A stretch of DNA of 64,000 nt from Ligilactobacillus ceti DSM 22408 (GTDB lineage: Bacteria > Bacillota > Bacilli > Lactobacillales > Lactobacillaceae): the NCBI RefSeq assembly GCF_000423245.1, contig NZ_KE383993.1:62001-126000 (forward strand), in the 5' to 3' direction. How positions within the stretch are numbered: the stretch's first letter is position 1; the number at the start of each line of letters is the position of its first letter. Positions 28,910-37,282 of the stretch are shown one piece after another. Made by a program: the position numbers and the translations under genes. The notes beneath the pieces were generated by a model, which was not told the origin of the DNA, made no database searches, and saw nothing but the letters and a program-made list of their open reading frames with translations.

Positions 28910-29431
28910 ATGAAGAAAAATTATTTGATAGTTGATGCATATAATATGATTGGACATTGGCCTGAGTTAGAAAAGTTGAAAAAAATGGACGAGCTTGCGG
29001 ATGCACGTGATTTATTATTGCAGATTTTATCAGATTATTATAAACAAAGTGGGGCAGATATTATCGTAGTGTTTGATGCGATGCATGTGCCGGGACTGAC
29101 GAGAAGTTATCAACAATATAAATTGGAAGTTGTGTGGACAGCTGAAGGTGAAACTGCTGATAGTTATATCGAAAGTCTGACCGCTCAGTTGCAAACGCAA
29201 TTCACGACGGTCACTGTCGCAACAAGTGATCAAGCGGAACAATGGGCTATCTTTTCGCAAGGAGCGATCCGGATTCCGGCTTGGGAATTGTATCAAAATA
29301 TTAAACGTGCTCAAAAAGAAGTGAGTCAACAAGCAAAACAGTATCAAGCAGAAGTAACCGTGCGACGTTCTCCGTGGGATGATGGCCAGTTAGAAAAGTT
29401 AACAGATTTGATGAATCATTTGTCAGATTAG
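28910..29431 (+). CDS. yacP: NYN-domain RNase, YacP/Rae1 family
   Basis: 173 residues. The start YLIVDAYNMIGHWPEL and the acidic stretches VVFDAMHVPG and TAEGETADSYIE are typical of the NYN (PIN-like) domain of YacP. The B. subtilis homologue Rae1 cuts mRNA in the ribosomal A site. It lies 1 base after rlmB, so it is translated in the same operon. The acidic residues needed for metal binding appear to be present. Confidence 0.87.
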   Translation: MKKNYLIVDAYNMIGHWPELEKLKKMDELADARDLLLQILSDYYKQSGADIIVVFDAMHVPGLTRSYQQYKLEVVWTAEGETADSYIESLTAQLQTQFTTVTVATSDQAEQWAIFSQGAIRIPAWELYQNIKRAQKEVSQQAKQYQAEVTVRRSPWDDGQLEKLTDLMNHLSD

Positions 29432-29436
29432 TTGAT

Positions 29437-29466
29437 TTGACAGTTAACTTTAAAACATGGTACATT
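29437..29466 (+). promoter_or_regulatory. promoter of rpmG-secE
   Basis: TTGACA (29437-29442), an 18-base spacer and TACATT (29461-29466), placed just after the yacP stop and 35 bases before rpmG. Confidence 0.6.
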
Positions 29467-29500
29467 TGTTTTGATATCTATTAAGGAGAATTATATAATT

Positions 29501-29650
29501 ATGGCTAAAAAGAAAATTGCTTTAGCGTGTTCAGTTTGTGGTTCACGTAATTATTCAATTACAGAAAACCCTAATCGTACTGAACGTTTAGAAGTTAAGA
29601 AATTTTGTAAATATTGTAATGAACATACTTTGCACCGGGAAACAAAATAA
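29501..29650 (+). CDS. rpmG: 50S ribosomal protein L33
   Basis: A 49-residue gene found by direct reading. It starts [18 protein letters not shown] after AAGGAG and ends HTLHRETK. Four cysteines in two pairs (CSVC and CKYC) form the zinc ribbon of the C+ form of L33. The order rpmG-secE-nusG is conserved in Firmicutes. Confidence 0.95.
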   Translation: MAKKKIALACSVCGSRNYSITENPNRTERLEVKKFCKYCNEHTLHRETK

Positions 29651-29686
29651 TTCCGGGTTAAACTTTCGTTAAGAAGGGGATTTAAA

Positions 29687-29854
29687 ATGAATTTTATTAA
29701 GAGTGTTTTTCAAACAATGCGCGAAACAACTTGGTTGAACGGACGTGAAACACGCCGCGATACAACAACAGTTGTGGCCACATCATTATTCTTTATTGCA
29801 TTCTTTGCAATTGCGGATTACTGTGTGCAACTTGTTTTAAGTTTGTTAGCATAA
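29687..29854 (+). CDS. secE: preprotein translocase subunit SecE
   Basis: A 55-residue gene found by direct reading. It begins MNFIKSVFQTMRETTWLN, where the amphipathic helix and the Thr-Trp pair are typical of single-TM SecE. One TM follows (about residues 29-50, VVATSLFFIAFFAIADYC). It forms the SecYEG channel with SecY and SecG. SD AAGGGG before ATG 29687. Confidence 0.93.
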   Translation: MNFIKSVFQTMRETTWLNGRETRRDTTTVVATSLFFIAFFAIADYCVQLVLSLLA

Positions 29855-29872
29855 TCAAAATGAAATCAGGAG

Positions 29873-29900
29873 AAGGCTGGTCAGACTGGCCTTTTTTTGT
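29873..29900 (+). terminator. intrinsic terminator between secE and nusG
   Basis: An 8-bp stem with G-U pairs (29873-29880 with 29886-29893) is followed by a run of T. It splits secE from nusG, which are often in one transcript; a TATAAT at 29978-29983 may begin a new one for nusG. Confidence 0.75.
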
Positions 29901-30027
29901 TATAATTATTTTGTTAAGGGGCTTGGATTATTTTCGGGCTTTTTTATTTTGTCAAAAAGTAGTTAATTAGAAGTTAATATAATAGTAGAATTAGAACATT
30001 CAGTTATTAATAAGGAGATTTATACAA

Positions 30028-30576
30028 ATGGAATCAATCGAAAAGAAATGGTATGTTTTACATACATATGCAGGTTATGAAAACAAAGTTAAAACTAACT
30101 TAGAATCACGTGCTCAATCAATGGGTATGGAAGATAATATTTTCCGTGTAGTTGTACCTGAAGAAGAAAAAACAGAAAAAACAAAAACAGGTAAAGAAAA
30201 AATTGAAAAATTAAAAACATTCCCAGGATATGTTTTAGTTGAAATGGCTATGACAGATCAATCATGGTATGTTGTTCGTAATACACCAGGTGTGACAGGT
30301 TTCGTTGGCTCTCATGGTGCCGGTAGTAAACCAGCTCCATTATTAGACGAAGAAATTTCACATATTTTAAGCCAACTTGATATGGATGCACGTCATGTTG
30401 ACTTTGATGTTGAAATCGGTGAATCAGTGACAATCGTTAGCGGACCATTTGCTGGTATCATTGGTAAAATTACTGATATCGATGAAGAAAAAATGAAACT
30501 TCGTGTTAATATTGACATGATGGGTCGCGAAACAGCAACTGAATTAAATTATGATCAAGTTGATAAATTAATCTAA
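30028..30576 (+). CDS. nusG: transcription termination/antitermination factor NusG
   Basis: 182 residues. The NGN domain starts KKWYVLHTYAGYENKVKTNL, followed by the family motif FPGYVLVEM and VRNTPGVTGFVG. The C-terminal KOW domain has VTIVSGPFAGIIGKI. It binds RNA polymerase and modulates pausing and termination. SD AAGGAG before ATG 30028. Confidence 0.96.
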   Translation: MESIEKKWYVLHTYAGYENKVKTNLESRAQSMGMEDNIFRVVVPEEEKTEKTKTGKEKIEKLKTFPGYVLVEMAMTDQSWYVVRNTPGVTGFVGSHGAGSKPAPLLDEEISHILSQLDMDARHVDFDVEIGESVTIVSGPFAGIIGKITDIDEEKMKLRVNIDMMGRETATELNYDQVDKLI

Positions 30577-30606
30577 TTTTTAATTTTAAGAAAAGGGGTC
30601 GTAGAT

Positions 30607-31458
30607 ATGAAAGCTCAAACCAAAGTTATCACGGGTGCAGCTGTCTTATCGGCGGCCTCTTTTTGTGGCTATAAATGGCAACGTTTAGGTGGAATTACTA
30701 AGAAAAATTATCGCCAAGTTAAAAATGACATTCCAACCTTATTTATTCATGGCTATGCCGGGACACGTTTGTCGACTGGTTTTATGTTACGGCGTTTTGA
30801 AAAGAAGGGCTGGGGTAGTAAGACTTGTGTTATTAAAGTTAAAGATCATCAAAAAATTAAAATTATTGGTGATCCAACGGTGCCGGGGTGTTTTATTCAA
30901 GTCCTTTTTGATGAAAATCGGGTCTCAGTTATGAAACAATCGAACTGGTTATGGCGGGTCATGGCGACTTTGAAATTAAAATACCATGTTAATGAAGTGA
31001 ATTTAGTTGCTCATTCCATGGGCGGTGTTGTGGTGATGCGTTATTTAAGTTCACATGGTAATTATTATCGCTTGCCGCGAGTGAATAAAGTTGTAACAAT
31101 CGGGTCACCGTTTAATGATTCTGATCCAGGTAAGACTACGGCTTTTATTGAAAGTTATTTGTTAACGCAAAAAGGTCCAGTTTTTGAAACGATGTTATTT
31201 AATCGGATGCGGCAACATAATTTTTTAGTGTCACCACAAATTAAGTTTTTAAATATTGCCGGTGATTTAGGTTACCAACCACATTCTGATGGAGCGGTCT
31301 CAGTTAATTCAGTCCGTTCTTTACGTTATTTAATTAAGAATCCGGAAAACTATACTGAAAAAATTATGTATGGAAAAAAAGCCGCGCATACTTTATTGCA
31401 TGAAAATCCGGAAGTTGATCAATTAATTGGAGAATTTTTATTTAATGTCAAAAAATAG
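30607..31458 (+). CDS. alpha/beta hydrolase, DUF915-type
   Basis: 283 residues with a hydrophobic N-terminus (about residues 5-20) that may be a signal or anchor. The oxyanion-hole region is PTLFIHGYAGTRLSTG, the nucleophile elbow is VAHSMGG, an Asp sits in the GDLGYQPHSDGAVSV region, and AAHTLLHENPEV provides the likely catalytic His. This matches the DUF915 hydrolases of lactobacilli; substrates are unknown. It lies between nusG and rplK, which in most Firmicutes are neighbours. SD AAGGGG before ATG 30607. Confidence 0.8.
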   Translation: MKAQTKVITGAAVLSAASFCGYKWQRLGGITKKNYRQVKNDIPTLFIHGYAGTRLSTGFMLRRFEKKGWGSKTCVIKVKDHQKIKIIGDPTVPGCFIQVLFDENRVSVMKQSNWLWRVMATLKLKYHVNEVNLVAHSMGGVVVMRYLSSHGNYYRLPRVNKVVTIGSPFNDSDPGKTTAFIESYLLTQKGPVFETMLFNRMRQHNFLVSPQIKFLNIAGDLGYQPHSDGAVSVNSVRSLRYLIKNPENYTEKIMYGKKAAHTLLHENPEVDQLIGEFLFNVKK

Positions 31459-31487
31459 TTGCCACGTCAAAACTGATGTGCTATATT
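31459..31487 (+). promoter_or_regulatory. promoter of rplK-rplA
   Basis: TTGCCA (31459-31464), a 17-base spacer and TATATT (31482-31487). It starts at the last base of the preceding stop codon region and gives a leader of about 80 bases before rplK. Confidence 0.7.
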
Positions 31488-31510
31488 ATTAAAGTATGCT
31501 TTTGGCATAT

Positions 31511-31570
31511 ACGTGGGAGGCTAAATTTTCGTGGCCATCCGTACCACACACGGACTTTTTAAGGAGGTAT
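31511..31570 (+). promoter_or_regulatory. leader element before rplK (probable ribosomal-protein autoregulation site)
   Basis: GTGGGAGG (31513-31520) and ACCACA (31543-31548) can pair through GTGG/CCAC, with an asymmetric internal loop, just upstream of AAGGAGG. The same arrangement recurs before rplA. Similar sequences precede rplK in other Firmicutes and are thought to bind L1. Binding is inference. Confidence 0.6.
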
Positions 31571-31574
31571 TACC

Positions 31575-32000
31575 GTGGCTAAAGAAGTAGTAAATGTTGT
31601 TAAATTACAAATTCCTGCTGGGAAAGCAACTCCAGCACCACCAGTTGGTCCTGCATTGGGTCAAGCTGGTATCAATATTATGGGATTCACAAAGGAATTC
31701 AACGCTCGTACAGCTGACCAAGCTGGTATGATCATTCCTGTTGTAATCAGTGTGTATGACGATCGTTCATTCACATTCGTTACAAAAACACCACCTGCTG
31801 CAGTGTTACTTAAGAAAGCTGCAGGAGTTGAAAAAGGTTCCGGCGAACCTAACACAAACAAAGTTGCAACAGTAACTAAAGCACAAGTTAAGGAAATCGC
31901 TGAAACAAAAATGCAAGATCTAAACGCTGCAGACGTAGAAGCTGCTATGCGCATGATTGAAGGTACTGCACGAAGCATGGGCTTTGTTGTAGAAGACTAA
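31575..32000 (+). CDS. rplK: 50S ribosomal protein L11
   Basis: 141 residues. [20 protein letters not shown] near the N-terminus and [12 protein letters not shown] are hallmarks of L11, and the C-terminal rRNA-binding domain ends [18 protein letters not shown] start 31575 follows AAGGAGG. Confidence 0.97.
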   Translation: MAKEVVNVVKLQIPAGKATPAPPVGPALGQAGINIMGFTKEFNARTADQAGMIIPVVISVYDDRSFTFVTKTPPAAVLLKKAAGVEKGSGEPNTNKVATVTKAQVKEIAETKMQDLNAADVEAAMRMIEGTARSMGFVVED

Positions 32001-32057
32001 TCTTATCTTTCTACGGCCACGCTTCTCAGTCGGACACTTTATGAAAATAAATGTGTC

Positions 32058-32098
32058 AAGTGGGAGGTTTATCCGATAGACCACATATTGCAAGGAGG
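32058..32098 (+). promoter_or_regulatory. leader element before rplA, second copy of the rplK-type motif
   Basis: GTGGGAGG (32060-32067) and ACCACA (32080-32085) pair as GTGG/CCAC around a loop containing CCGATAG, immediately before AAGGAGG. It resembles an L1-binding mRNA hairpin and could let L1 repress its own synthesis. Confidence 0.6.
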
Positions 32099-32108
32099 AA
32101 ATTCACTA

Positions 32109-32801
32109 ATGGCTAACAAAAAAAGTAAAAAATATTTAGAAGCTGCTAAGCAAGTCGAAGCTGGTAAAAGCTACGACGCAAAAGAAGCAATCGCTTTAGT
32201 TAAAAAGATTGACTTCGCAAACTTTGATGCAACAATGGAAGTTGCATTTAACTTAAACATGGACACACGTCAAGCTGATCAACAATTACGTGGTGCTGTT
32301 GTATTACCAAACGGTACAGGTAAAGATCAAAAAGTTATCGTGTTCGCAAAAGGTGCTAAAGCTAAAGAAGCTGAAGAAGCAGGTGCAGACGTTGTTGGTG
32401 ACGACGACTTAGTACAAAAAATCCAAGGCGGCTGGTTAGATTTTGATGTTGCAATCGCAACACCAGATATGATGGCTCAAGTTGGACGTTTAGGTCGTGT
32501 CTTAGGACCTAAAGGCTTAATGCCTAACCCTAAAACAGGTACAGTTACAATGGACGTAACAAAAGCTGTTTCAGAATCTAAAGCTGGTAAAGTTACTTAC
32601 CGTACAGACCGTGAAGGTAACGTTCATGTTCCTATCGGTAAAGTATCATTTAGCGAAGACGCACTTATGGGCAACTTCACAACAATTTACGATGTGATTG
32701 CTAAAGCTCGTCCATCTACAGTTAAAGGTGTATACATGAAGAATGTATCACTTGCATCAACATTTGGACCTAGCGTTAAACTAGATACAACTAACCTTTA
32801 A
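32109..32801 (+). CDS. rplA: 50S ribosomal protein L1
   Basis: 230 residues. The start [20 protein letters not shown] is typical of L1, and [20 protein letters not shown] is the L1 signature. ATG 32109 follows the AAGGAGG site with good spacing; an in-frame upstream TTG inside the SD region is not credible. Confidence 0.97.
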   Translation: MANKKSKKYLEAAKQVEAGKSYDAKEAIALVKKIDFANFDATMEVAFNLNMDTRQADQQLRGAVVLPNGTGKDQKVIVFAKGAKAKEAEEAGADVVGDDDLVQKIQGGWLDFDVAIATPDMMAQVGRLGRVLGPKGLMPNPKTGTVTMDVTKAVSESKAGKVTYRTDREGNVHVPIGKVSFSEDALMGNFTTIYDVIAKARPSTVKGVYMKNVSLASTFGPSVKLDTTNL

Positions 32802-32827
32802 GATAAAATTTAATTTTATTAAAAAAA

Positions 32828-32877
32828 GTTGTTGACCTTAATTGATTTATATGTTAAATTGATTAAGGTCAATTTTT
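32828..32877 (+). terminator. terminator of rplK-rplA that contains the rplJ promoter
   Basis: Perfect 11-bp inverted repeat, 32832-32842 with 32862-32872, with a 19-base loop and TTTTT after it. The left arm contains TTGACC (32832-32837), and TTAAAT lies 16 bases on in the loop, so the same DNA also reads as a sigma-A promoter. Confidence 0.7.
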
Positions 32878-32996
32878 AAATAATTATGATCTTACCGAAG
32901 ACTCAGGTGGCTTTAGCCTTAAACATGCCTGCCGAGGAGAAGTATAAAAACTTTCTCTCTGTGTCTTGGTGGACATAGAGTTTTTTTATTAGAAAA
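32866..32996 (+). promoter_or_regulatory. L10 leader with attenuator, upstream of rplJ
   Basis: The stretch from about 32895 to 32940 holds the GACTCAGGTGG and GCCTGCCGAGG segments of the L10 leader, where the L10-L12 complex binds. A terminator follows: a 9-bp stem 32957-32965 with 32972-32980, then seven T. Excess L10-L12 is expected to favour termination. Confidence 0.8.
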
Positions 32997-33027
32997 ACTC
33001 TGACACACTGACTAGGAGGTGAATCAA

Positions 33028-33534
33028 TTGAGTAAAGAAGTTATCGCAAAAAAAGCTGCGATTGTTGAAGAAGTTGCTGCTAAGTTTAACGAAGCAGCTG
33101 CAGCAGTTGTAGTTGACTATCGTGGATTAACTGTGGAAGAAGTAACAGAATTACGTAAGGAATTACGTGAAGCTGGCGTTGAAATGCGAGTTATCAAAAA
33201 CTCCTATTTAAAACGTGCTGCAGAACAAGCTGGTTTAGCTGAATTAAACGACACATTTGCTGGCCCAACAGCTATTGCATTTGGTGGTTCTGAAGATATT
33301 ACTGCTCCAGCTCGTATCATGGTTAAATTTGCTAAAGACCATGAAGCATTAGAAGTTAAAGGTGGTATGATCGACGGCAAGGTAGTTAGCCTTGACGAAG
33401 TTACAGCACTTGCAACTTTACCAAACCGCGAAGGTATGCTTTCAATGTTACTTTCAGTATTGCAAGCACCAGTTCGCAATTTCGCTTATGCGCTTAATGC
33501 AGTTGCAGAAGCAAAAGACGAAGATGCAGCATAA
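33028..33534 (+). CDS. rplJ: 50S ribosomal protein L10
   Basis: 168 residues, starting [17 protein letters not shown] with TTG as initiator. A GTG at 33019 lies inside the AGGAGGTG site and cannot be the start. [20 protein letters not shown] is typical of L10, and the C-terminal helix holds L7/L12 dimers. It is paired with rplL, 76 bases downstream. Confidence 0.96.
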   Translation: MSKEVIAKKAAIVEEVAAKFNEAAAAVVVDYRGLTVEEVTELRKELREAGVEMRVIKNSYLKRAAEQAGLAELNDTFAGPTAIAFGGSEDITAPARIMVKFAKDHEALEVKGGMIDGKVVSLDEVTALATLPNREGMLSMLLSVLQAPVRNFAYALNAVAEAKDEDAA

Positions 33535-33610
33535 TATTGCAGCATAAAAAATAAATTAAAAAACAAACGAAATAATAATTAAATTATTATTCATTACGGA
33601 GGAAATATAA

Positions 33611-33979
33611 ATGGCATTAGATATCGAAAAAATCATTGCTGATGTAAAAGAAGCAAGTATTCTTGAATTAAACGACTTAGTAAAAGCTATCGAAGACGAA
33701 TTTGGCGTTTCAGCTGCTGCACCAGTTGCAGTTGCAGGTGCTGCTGGTGGCGATGCTGCTGCAGAAAAATCAGAATTTGATGTTGAATTAACATCTGCTG
33801 GTTCATCAAAAGTTAAAGTTATCAAAGCAGTTAAAGACATTACAGGTCTTGGCTTGAAAGATGCTAAAGGTTTAGTTGATGGCGCACCTTCAGTTATTAA
33901 AGAAGGCGTTGCTAAAGACGAAGCTGAAGAAATGAAAGCTAAACTTGAAGAAGTTGGCGCACAAATTACTCTTAAATAA
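33611..33979 (+). CDS. rplL: 50S ribosomal protein L7/L12
   Basis: 122 residues. The N-terminal dimerisation domain ([20 protein letters not shown]) is joined by an Ala/Gly hinge to the C-terminal domain with [23 protein letters not shown] 33611 follows ACGGAGG. Confidence 0.97.
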   Translation: MALDIEKIIADVKEASILELNDLVKAIEDEFGVSAAAPVAVAGAAGGDAAAEKSEFDVELTSAGSSKVKVIKAVKDITGLGLKDAKGLVDGAPSVIKEGVAKDEAEEMKAKLEEVGAQITLK

Positions 33980-34009
33980 GAATAATTTTTCGTTTAAAAG
34001 CAAATTAGA

Positions 34010-34042
34010 AGATCACACTTTCGGGTGTGGTCTTTTTTTATT
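34010..34042 (+). terminator. terminator after rplL
   Basis: A GATCACAC/GTGTGGTC stem with a TTTCGG loop and a T7 tract, 30 bases after the rplL stop. Confidence 0.9.
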
Positions 34043-34165
34043 ACAATTAATCCTGACTATGCATTTTTCTATAAAAAGGTAACTAATGCAAAAAGATTGC
34101 TTATCTTAATAGCTGGTCCTATGATGAAGTTATAAAACCAATTATGGATAAAAGGAGACTTGAAG

Positions 34166-34465
34166 ATGCAAAATTTACAAAAAGCACAAGCTGAAATTTC
34201 TGATTTTATTGCATGGTTAAATAATCAACAAGAATCCGCAGAAACAGCGCAAAAACTCACACTTTATGTCACACCAAATGAATTACAAACAGCACTAGAA
34301 ACAGCGTATGAAAAAGGACAACCTATTACGTATAAAGATCAATGTTATATTCAATATCATCGCCATAATTTAAAAGTTAACAAAAGAAAAGTGTTGCGTA
34401 CTAATGTTGAACACCCTGAAATTGATCATTTAGTTCAAGTGTTACATGATTTACAAACTCAATAA
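34166..34465 (+). CDS. hypothetical small protein
   Basis: 99 residues, not recognised. It is soluble, polar and Gln-rich, with no signal peptide or membrane segment. The first half looks helical (LQKAQAEISDFIAWLNNQQE), and a basic patch KVNKRKVLR lies near residue 73. An upstream in-frame TTG at 34160 is too close to the AAAGGAG site, so ATG 34166 is used. It stands alone between the rplL terminator and a long hairpin, so it is a single-gene unit. Good SD and normal codon use support it as a real gene. Confidence 0.7.
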   Translation: MQNLQKAQAEISDFIAWLNNQQESAETAQKLTLYVTPNELQTALETAYEKGQPITYKDQCYIQYHRHNLKVNKRKVLRTNVEHPEIDHLVQVLHDLQTQ

Positions 34466-34471
34466 TTAAAC

Positions 34472-34547
34472 AACCAACTACGATTGATGAAACAAAGTGA
34501 GATTAAAAAGACATTTTGTGATGATCAAATCAGTAGTTGGTTTTTTG
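34472..34547 (+). terminator. long imperfect hairpin with T tract, probable terminator
   Basis: Outer arms 34472-34481 and 34533-34542 pair perfectly (10 bp), continue with single-base bulges through GATT/AATC, and an inner ACAAAGTG/CATTTTGT stem forms on top. Six T follow. It is much longer than the other terminators here. Confidence 0.65.
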
Positions 34548-34647
34548 TCGTAATTTTAAATTGCGAAACAAACTAACAACTTTTGAATTTAATTTGAACT
34601 CTTAGCTAAAATTAGGGATAATAGATAAGAAGAAAGAAGGAGGCGTC

Positions 34648-37245
34648 ATGAAAAATATAATTAATCAAATCAAAACTTTTGTTCAGGAAAAAGCTACTAT
34701 TTTAAAAATAATATTTGTTATTTCCGTTTTAATATTTGTTATTTTTGAAGTGGGACGTGTTTTTCACGATATTGATTGGGCAAAAGTTGGTGAAGGTTTA
34801 GCTGATCAACCACCATTGAGTGTTATTTTGATGCTGGTATTAGGATTAGTCGCTGCATCACCAATGTTAATTTACGATTTTACAATTATTCAATTTTTAC
34901 CGGGTAAATATTCGATACCATATATTATTCGGAGTGGTTGGATTACGAATAGTTATACAAATATTGCCGGATTTGGTGGGATTTTAGGGGCAAGTTTACG
35001 TGCTCATTTTTATAAGAAAAATGCTTCTAAAAAACAAATTCTCTATGCCTTATCTAAAATTGCTTTATTTTTAATTGCAGGGTTATCTATTTTATGTTGG
35101 GTTTCCTTAATTATGATTTTCGGGCTACATATTGCGACTGATTTTAGTCGCTATTGGATTTGGCTCTTAGGTGGGGGATTATATTTCCCGATTTTATTTA
35201 CATTAACAAAATTCAAAAACAATGAATTTTTCCAAGATTTAACTTTGAAAAAAGAAATTGCTTTGATTTTAGGCTCATTATTAGAATGGGCTTTTGCAGG
35301 TGGATTTTTTGTTGTTATTGGTTATATTATGCATATCCATGTGCAATTAAGCGCTGTTTTTCCAATTTATATTATTGCGTCAGTGATTGGGATTGTTTCC
35401 ATGGTTCCTGGTGGACTCGGATCTTTTGATGTCTTTATGATTGTTGGTTTAACAGGACTTGGTGTTAATAGTGAAATAGCTGTTGTTTGGCTTTTATTCT
35501 TTAGAATTTTTTACTATATTGTACCGTTTGTGATTGGGACAGTCTTTTTCGCTCATGAAATGGGTAGTCAGATCAATGAATTTTTTGATGGAATTCCTAA
35601 ATCGATTTTACAAAAAACAGCTCATGTGATTGTAACAGTCTTTATGTATATTTCAGGGATCTTCTTATTATTAGAAGCTGCTGTACCTAATTTTGTCTTT
35701 TCTAACTCGTTTTTGATGAAGATTTATCCATATACATTATTCTTCTTACATCAAACAACGAATATTGTGTTTGCGGTGCTGTTAATCGGAATGGCACGGG
35801 CAATTCATGCTAAAGTTCAACGAGCTTTTTGGCCAACGTTAGTCATTTTAATGGTTGGTGTTGTGAATACTTTAGTGGCAACTTATACACCAGTTTTAGC
35901 TGGGTTCTTAATTGTCGTAATGATTTGTGTTATTTTAGCGCGTAAAGAACTTTATCGGAAACAATTACGTTATTCCGTTAATGAAATGATTTTAGATGGT
36001 AGTATCTTTATTACGACATTTATTATTTATGTGATTATTGGTGTGATTAACTCACCTAAATATTTAAAAACACACCGTATTCCGGATGGATTATTATTCC
36101 CAGGACAAAAGATTTGGCTTTCTGGATTTATGGGATTATTAATAGCTTCGGTCGTGGTGGCTGTTTTAATTAAATATTTTGCAGAATCACGTGATCCATT
36201 TAAGTATTCTAATTATTCTAATGACCGTTTGGATCGGATTTTAGCTAAATATCCCGGAAATGAAGTTAGTCATTTAGCGTATTTACGTGATAAGAATATT
36301 TACTTCTATACAGTTGATGGTGAAGATAAACTATTCTACATGTATCGCCGTGTCGCAGATAAGTTGATCATTATGGGTGAACCAGTGGGTGACTCTGCTT
36401 ATCAAGAAGAATCATTAATTGAATTTATGGAAAAAGCTGATATGTATAATTATGAACTCGTCTTTTATGAAGTTGATCGTGATTTTACAATGTTATTACA
36501 TGAATATGGATATGATTTTATCAAGATGGGTGAAGAAGGTTATGTAGAATTAGCTGATTTCACACTTCAAGGTAAGAAACGTCGTGCCCAAAGAGCTTTA
36601 ATGAATAAATTCGAGCGTGAAGGATATACTTTTGAAATTGTGCAACCGCCATTTAGTACTGAATTTATGCAAGAAATGAAAGAAGTTTCTGATAGTTGGT
36701 TGAATGGACAAGTTGAAAAAGGGTTCTCTTTAGGTTTCTTTGATGAAGAATATTTGAACAAAGCACCTTTAGCCATTGTGAATGATAGTGAAGGTAAGTT
36801 AGTTGCTTTTGCGAACTTTATGCCAATGGATGGTAAAGAAGTATTATCAATTGATTTAATGCGTCATAGTAAGGAAGCTCCTTCTGGAATTATGGATAAA
36901 ATCTTTATTAGTTTGTTCGAGTATGGACGAGATGAAGGGTATAAATACTTCAATATGGGGATGGCTCCACTTTCTAATGTGGGTCAATCACGTTATAGTT
37001 TTATTGAAGAACAAGTGGCCCATTTCATTTATGAATATGGTTATCGTTTATATGCTTTCCAAGGGTTACGAGCATATAAGAATAAATACGTAACAAAATG
37101 GTTTTCTAAATATACTGCCTATCGTAAACGAAGTTCAATTATCGTAACAATGTTAGAGTTAGTGTATGTTGTTAACCAAAAGAGTGATAAATCCTCTTTT
37201 GTGAAAGATAAAAAGAAACCAATCTTTTTACGAATTATTGAATAA
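34648..37245 (+). CDS. mprF: phosphatidylglycerol lysyltransferase MprF
   Basis: 865 residues. About 14 membrane segments fill residues 1-515: the flippase half has GGLGSFDVFMIVGLTGLG and a second hydrophobic block. The C-terminal 330 residues form the cytosolic transferase domain (DUF2156), with KRRAQRALMNKFEREGYTFE, GSF-like SLGFFDEEYL and MGMAPLSNVG. The enzyme adds an amino acid, usually lysine, from its tRNA to phosphatidylglycerol and flips it, lowering the negative surface charge and giving resistance to cationic peptides. SD AAGGAGG before ATG 34648. It is a single-gene unit ending at a bidirectional terminator. Confidence 0.93.
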   Translation: MKNIINQIKTFVQEKATILKIIFVISVLIFVIFEVGRVFHDIDWAKVGEGLADQPPLSVILMLVLGLVAASPMLIYDFTIIQFLPGKYSIPYIIRSGWITNSYTNIAGFGGILGASLRAHFYKKNASKKQILYALSKIALFLIAGLSILCWVSLIMIFGLHIATDFSRYWIWLLGGGLYFPILFTLTKFKNNEFFQDLTLKKEIALILGSLLEWAFAGGFFVVIGYIMHIHVQLSAVFPIYIIASVIGIVSMVPGGLGSFDVFMIVGLTGLGVNSEIAVVWLLFFRIFYYIVPFVIGTVFFAHEMGSQINEFFDGIPKSILQKTAHVIVTVFMYISGIFLLLEAAVPNFVFSNSFLMKIYPYTLFFLHQTTNIVFAVLLIGMARAIHAKVQRAFWPTLVILMVGVVNTLVATYTPVLAGFLIVVMICVILARKELYRKQLRYSVNEMILDGSIFITTFIIYVIIGVINSPKYLKTHRIPDGLLFPGQKIWLSGFMGLLIASVVVAVLIKYFAESRDPFKYSNYSNDRLDRILAKYPGNEVSHLAYLRDKNIYFYTVDGEDKLFYMYRRVADKLIIMGEPVGDSAYQEESLIEFMEKADMYNYELVFYEVDRDFTMLLHEYGYDFIKMGEEGYVELADFTLQGKKRRAQRALMNKFEREGYTFEIVQPPFSTEFMQEMKEVSDSWLNGQVEKGFSLGFFDEEYLNKAPLAIVNDSEGKLVAFANFMPMDGKEVLSIDLMRHSKEAPSGIMDKIFISLFEYGRDEGYKYFNMGMAPLSNVGQSRYSFIEEQVAHFIYEYGYRLYAFQGLRAYKNKYVTKWFSKYTAYRKRSSIIVTMLELVYVVNQKSDKSSFVKDKKKPIFLRIIE

Positions 37246-37247
37246 AC

Positions 37248-37282
37248 AAAAAAGCACTTACCTTAAGGTAAGTGCTTTTTTT
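37248..37282. terminator. bidirectional terminator between mprF and nrdF
   Basis: A perfect stem AAGCACTTACC/GGTAAGTGCTT with a TTAA loop, flanked by A and T runs, placed between convergent genes. It touches the nrdF stop. Confidence 0.92.
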
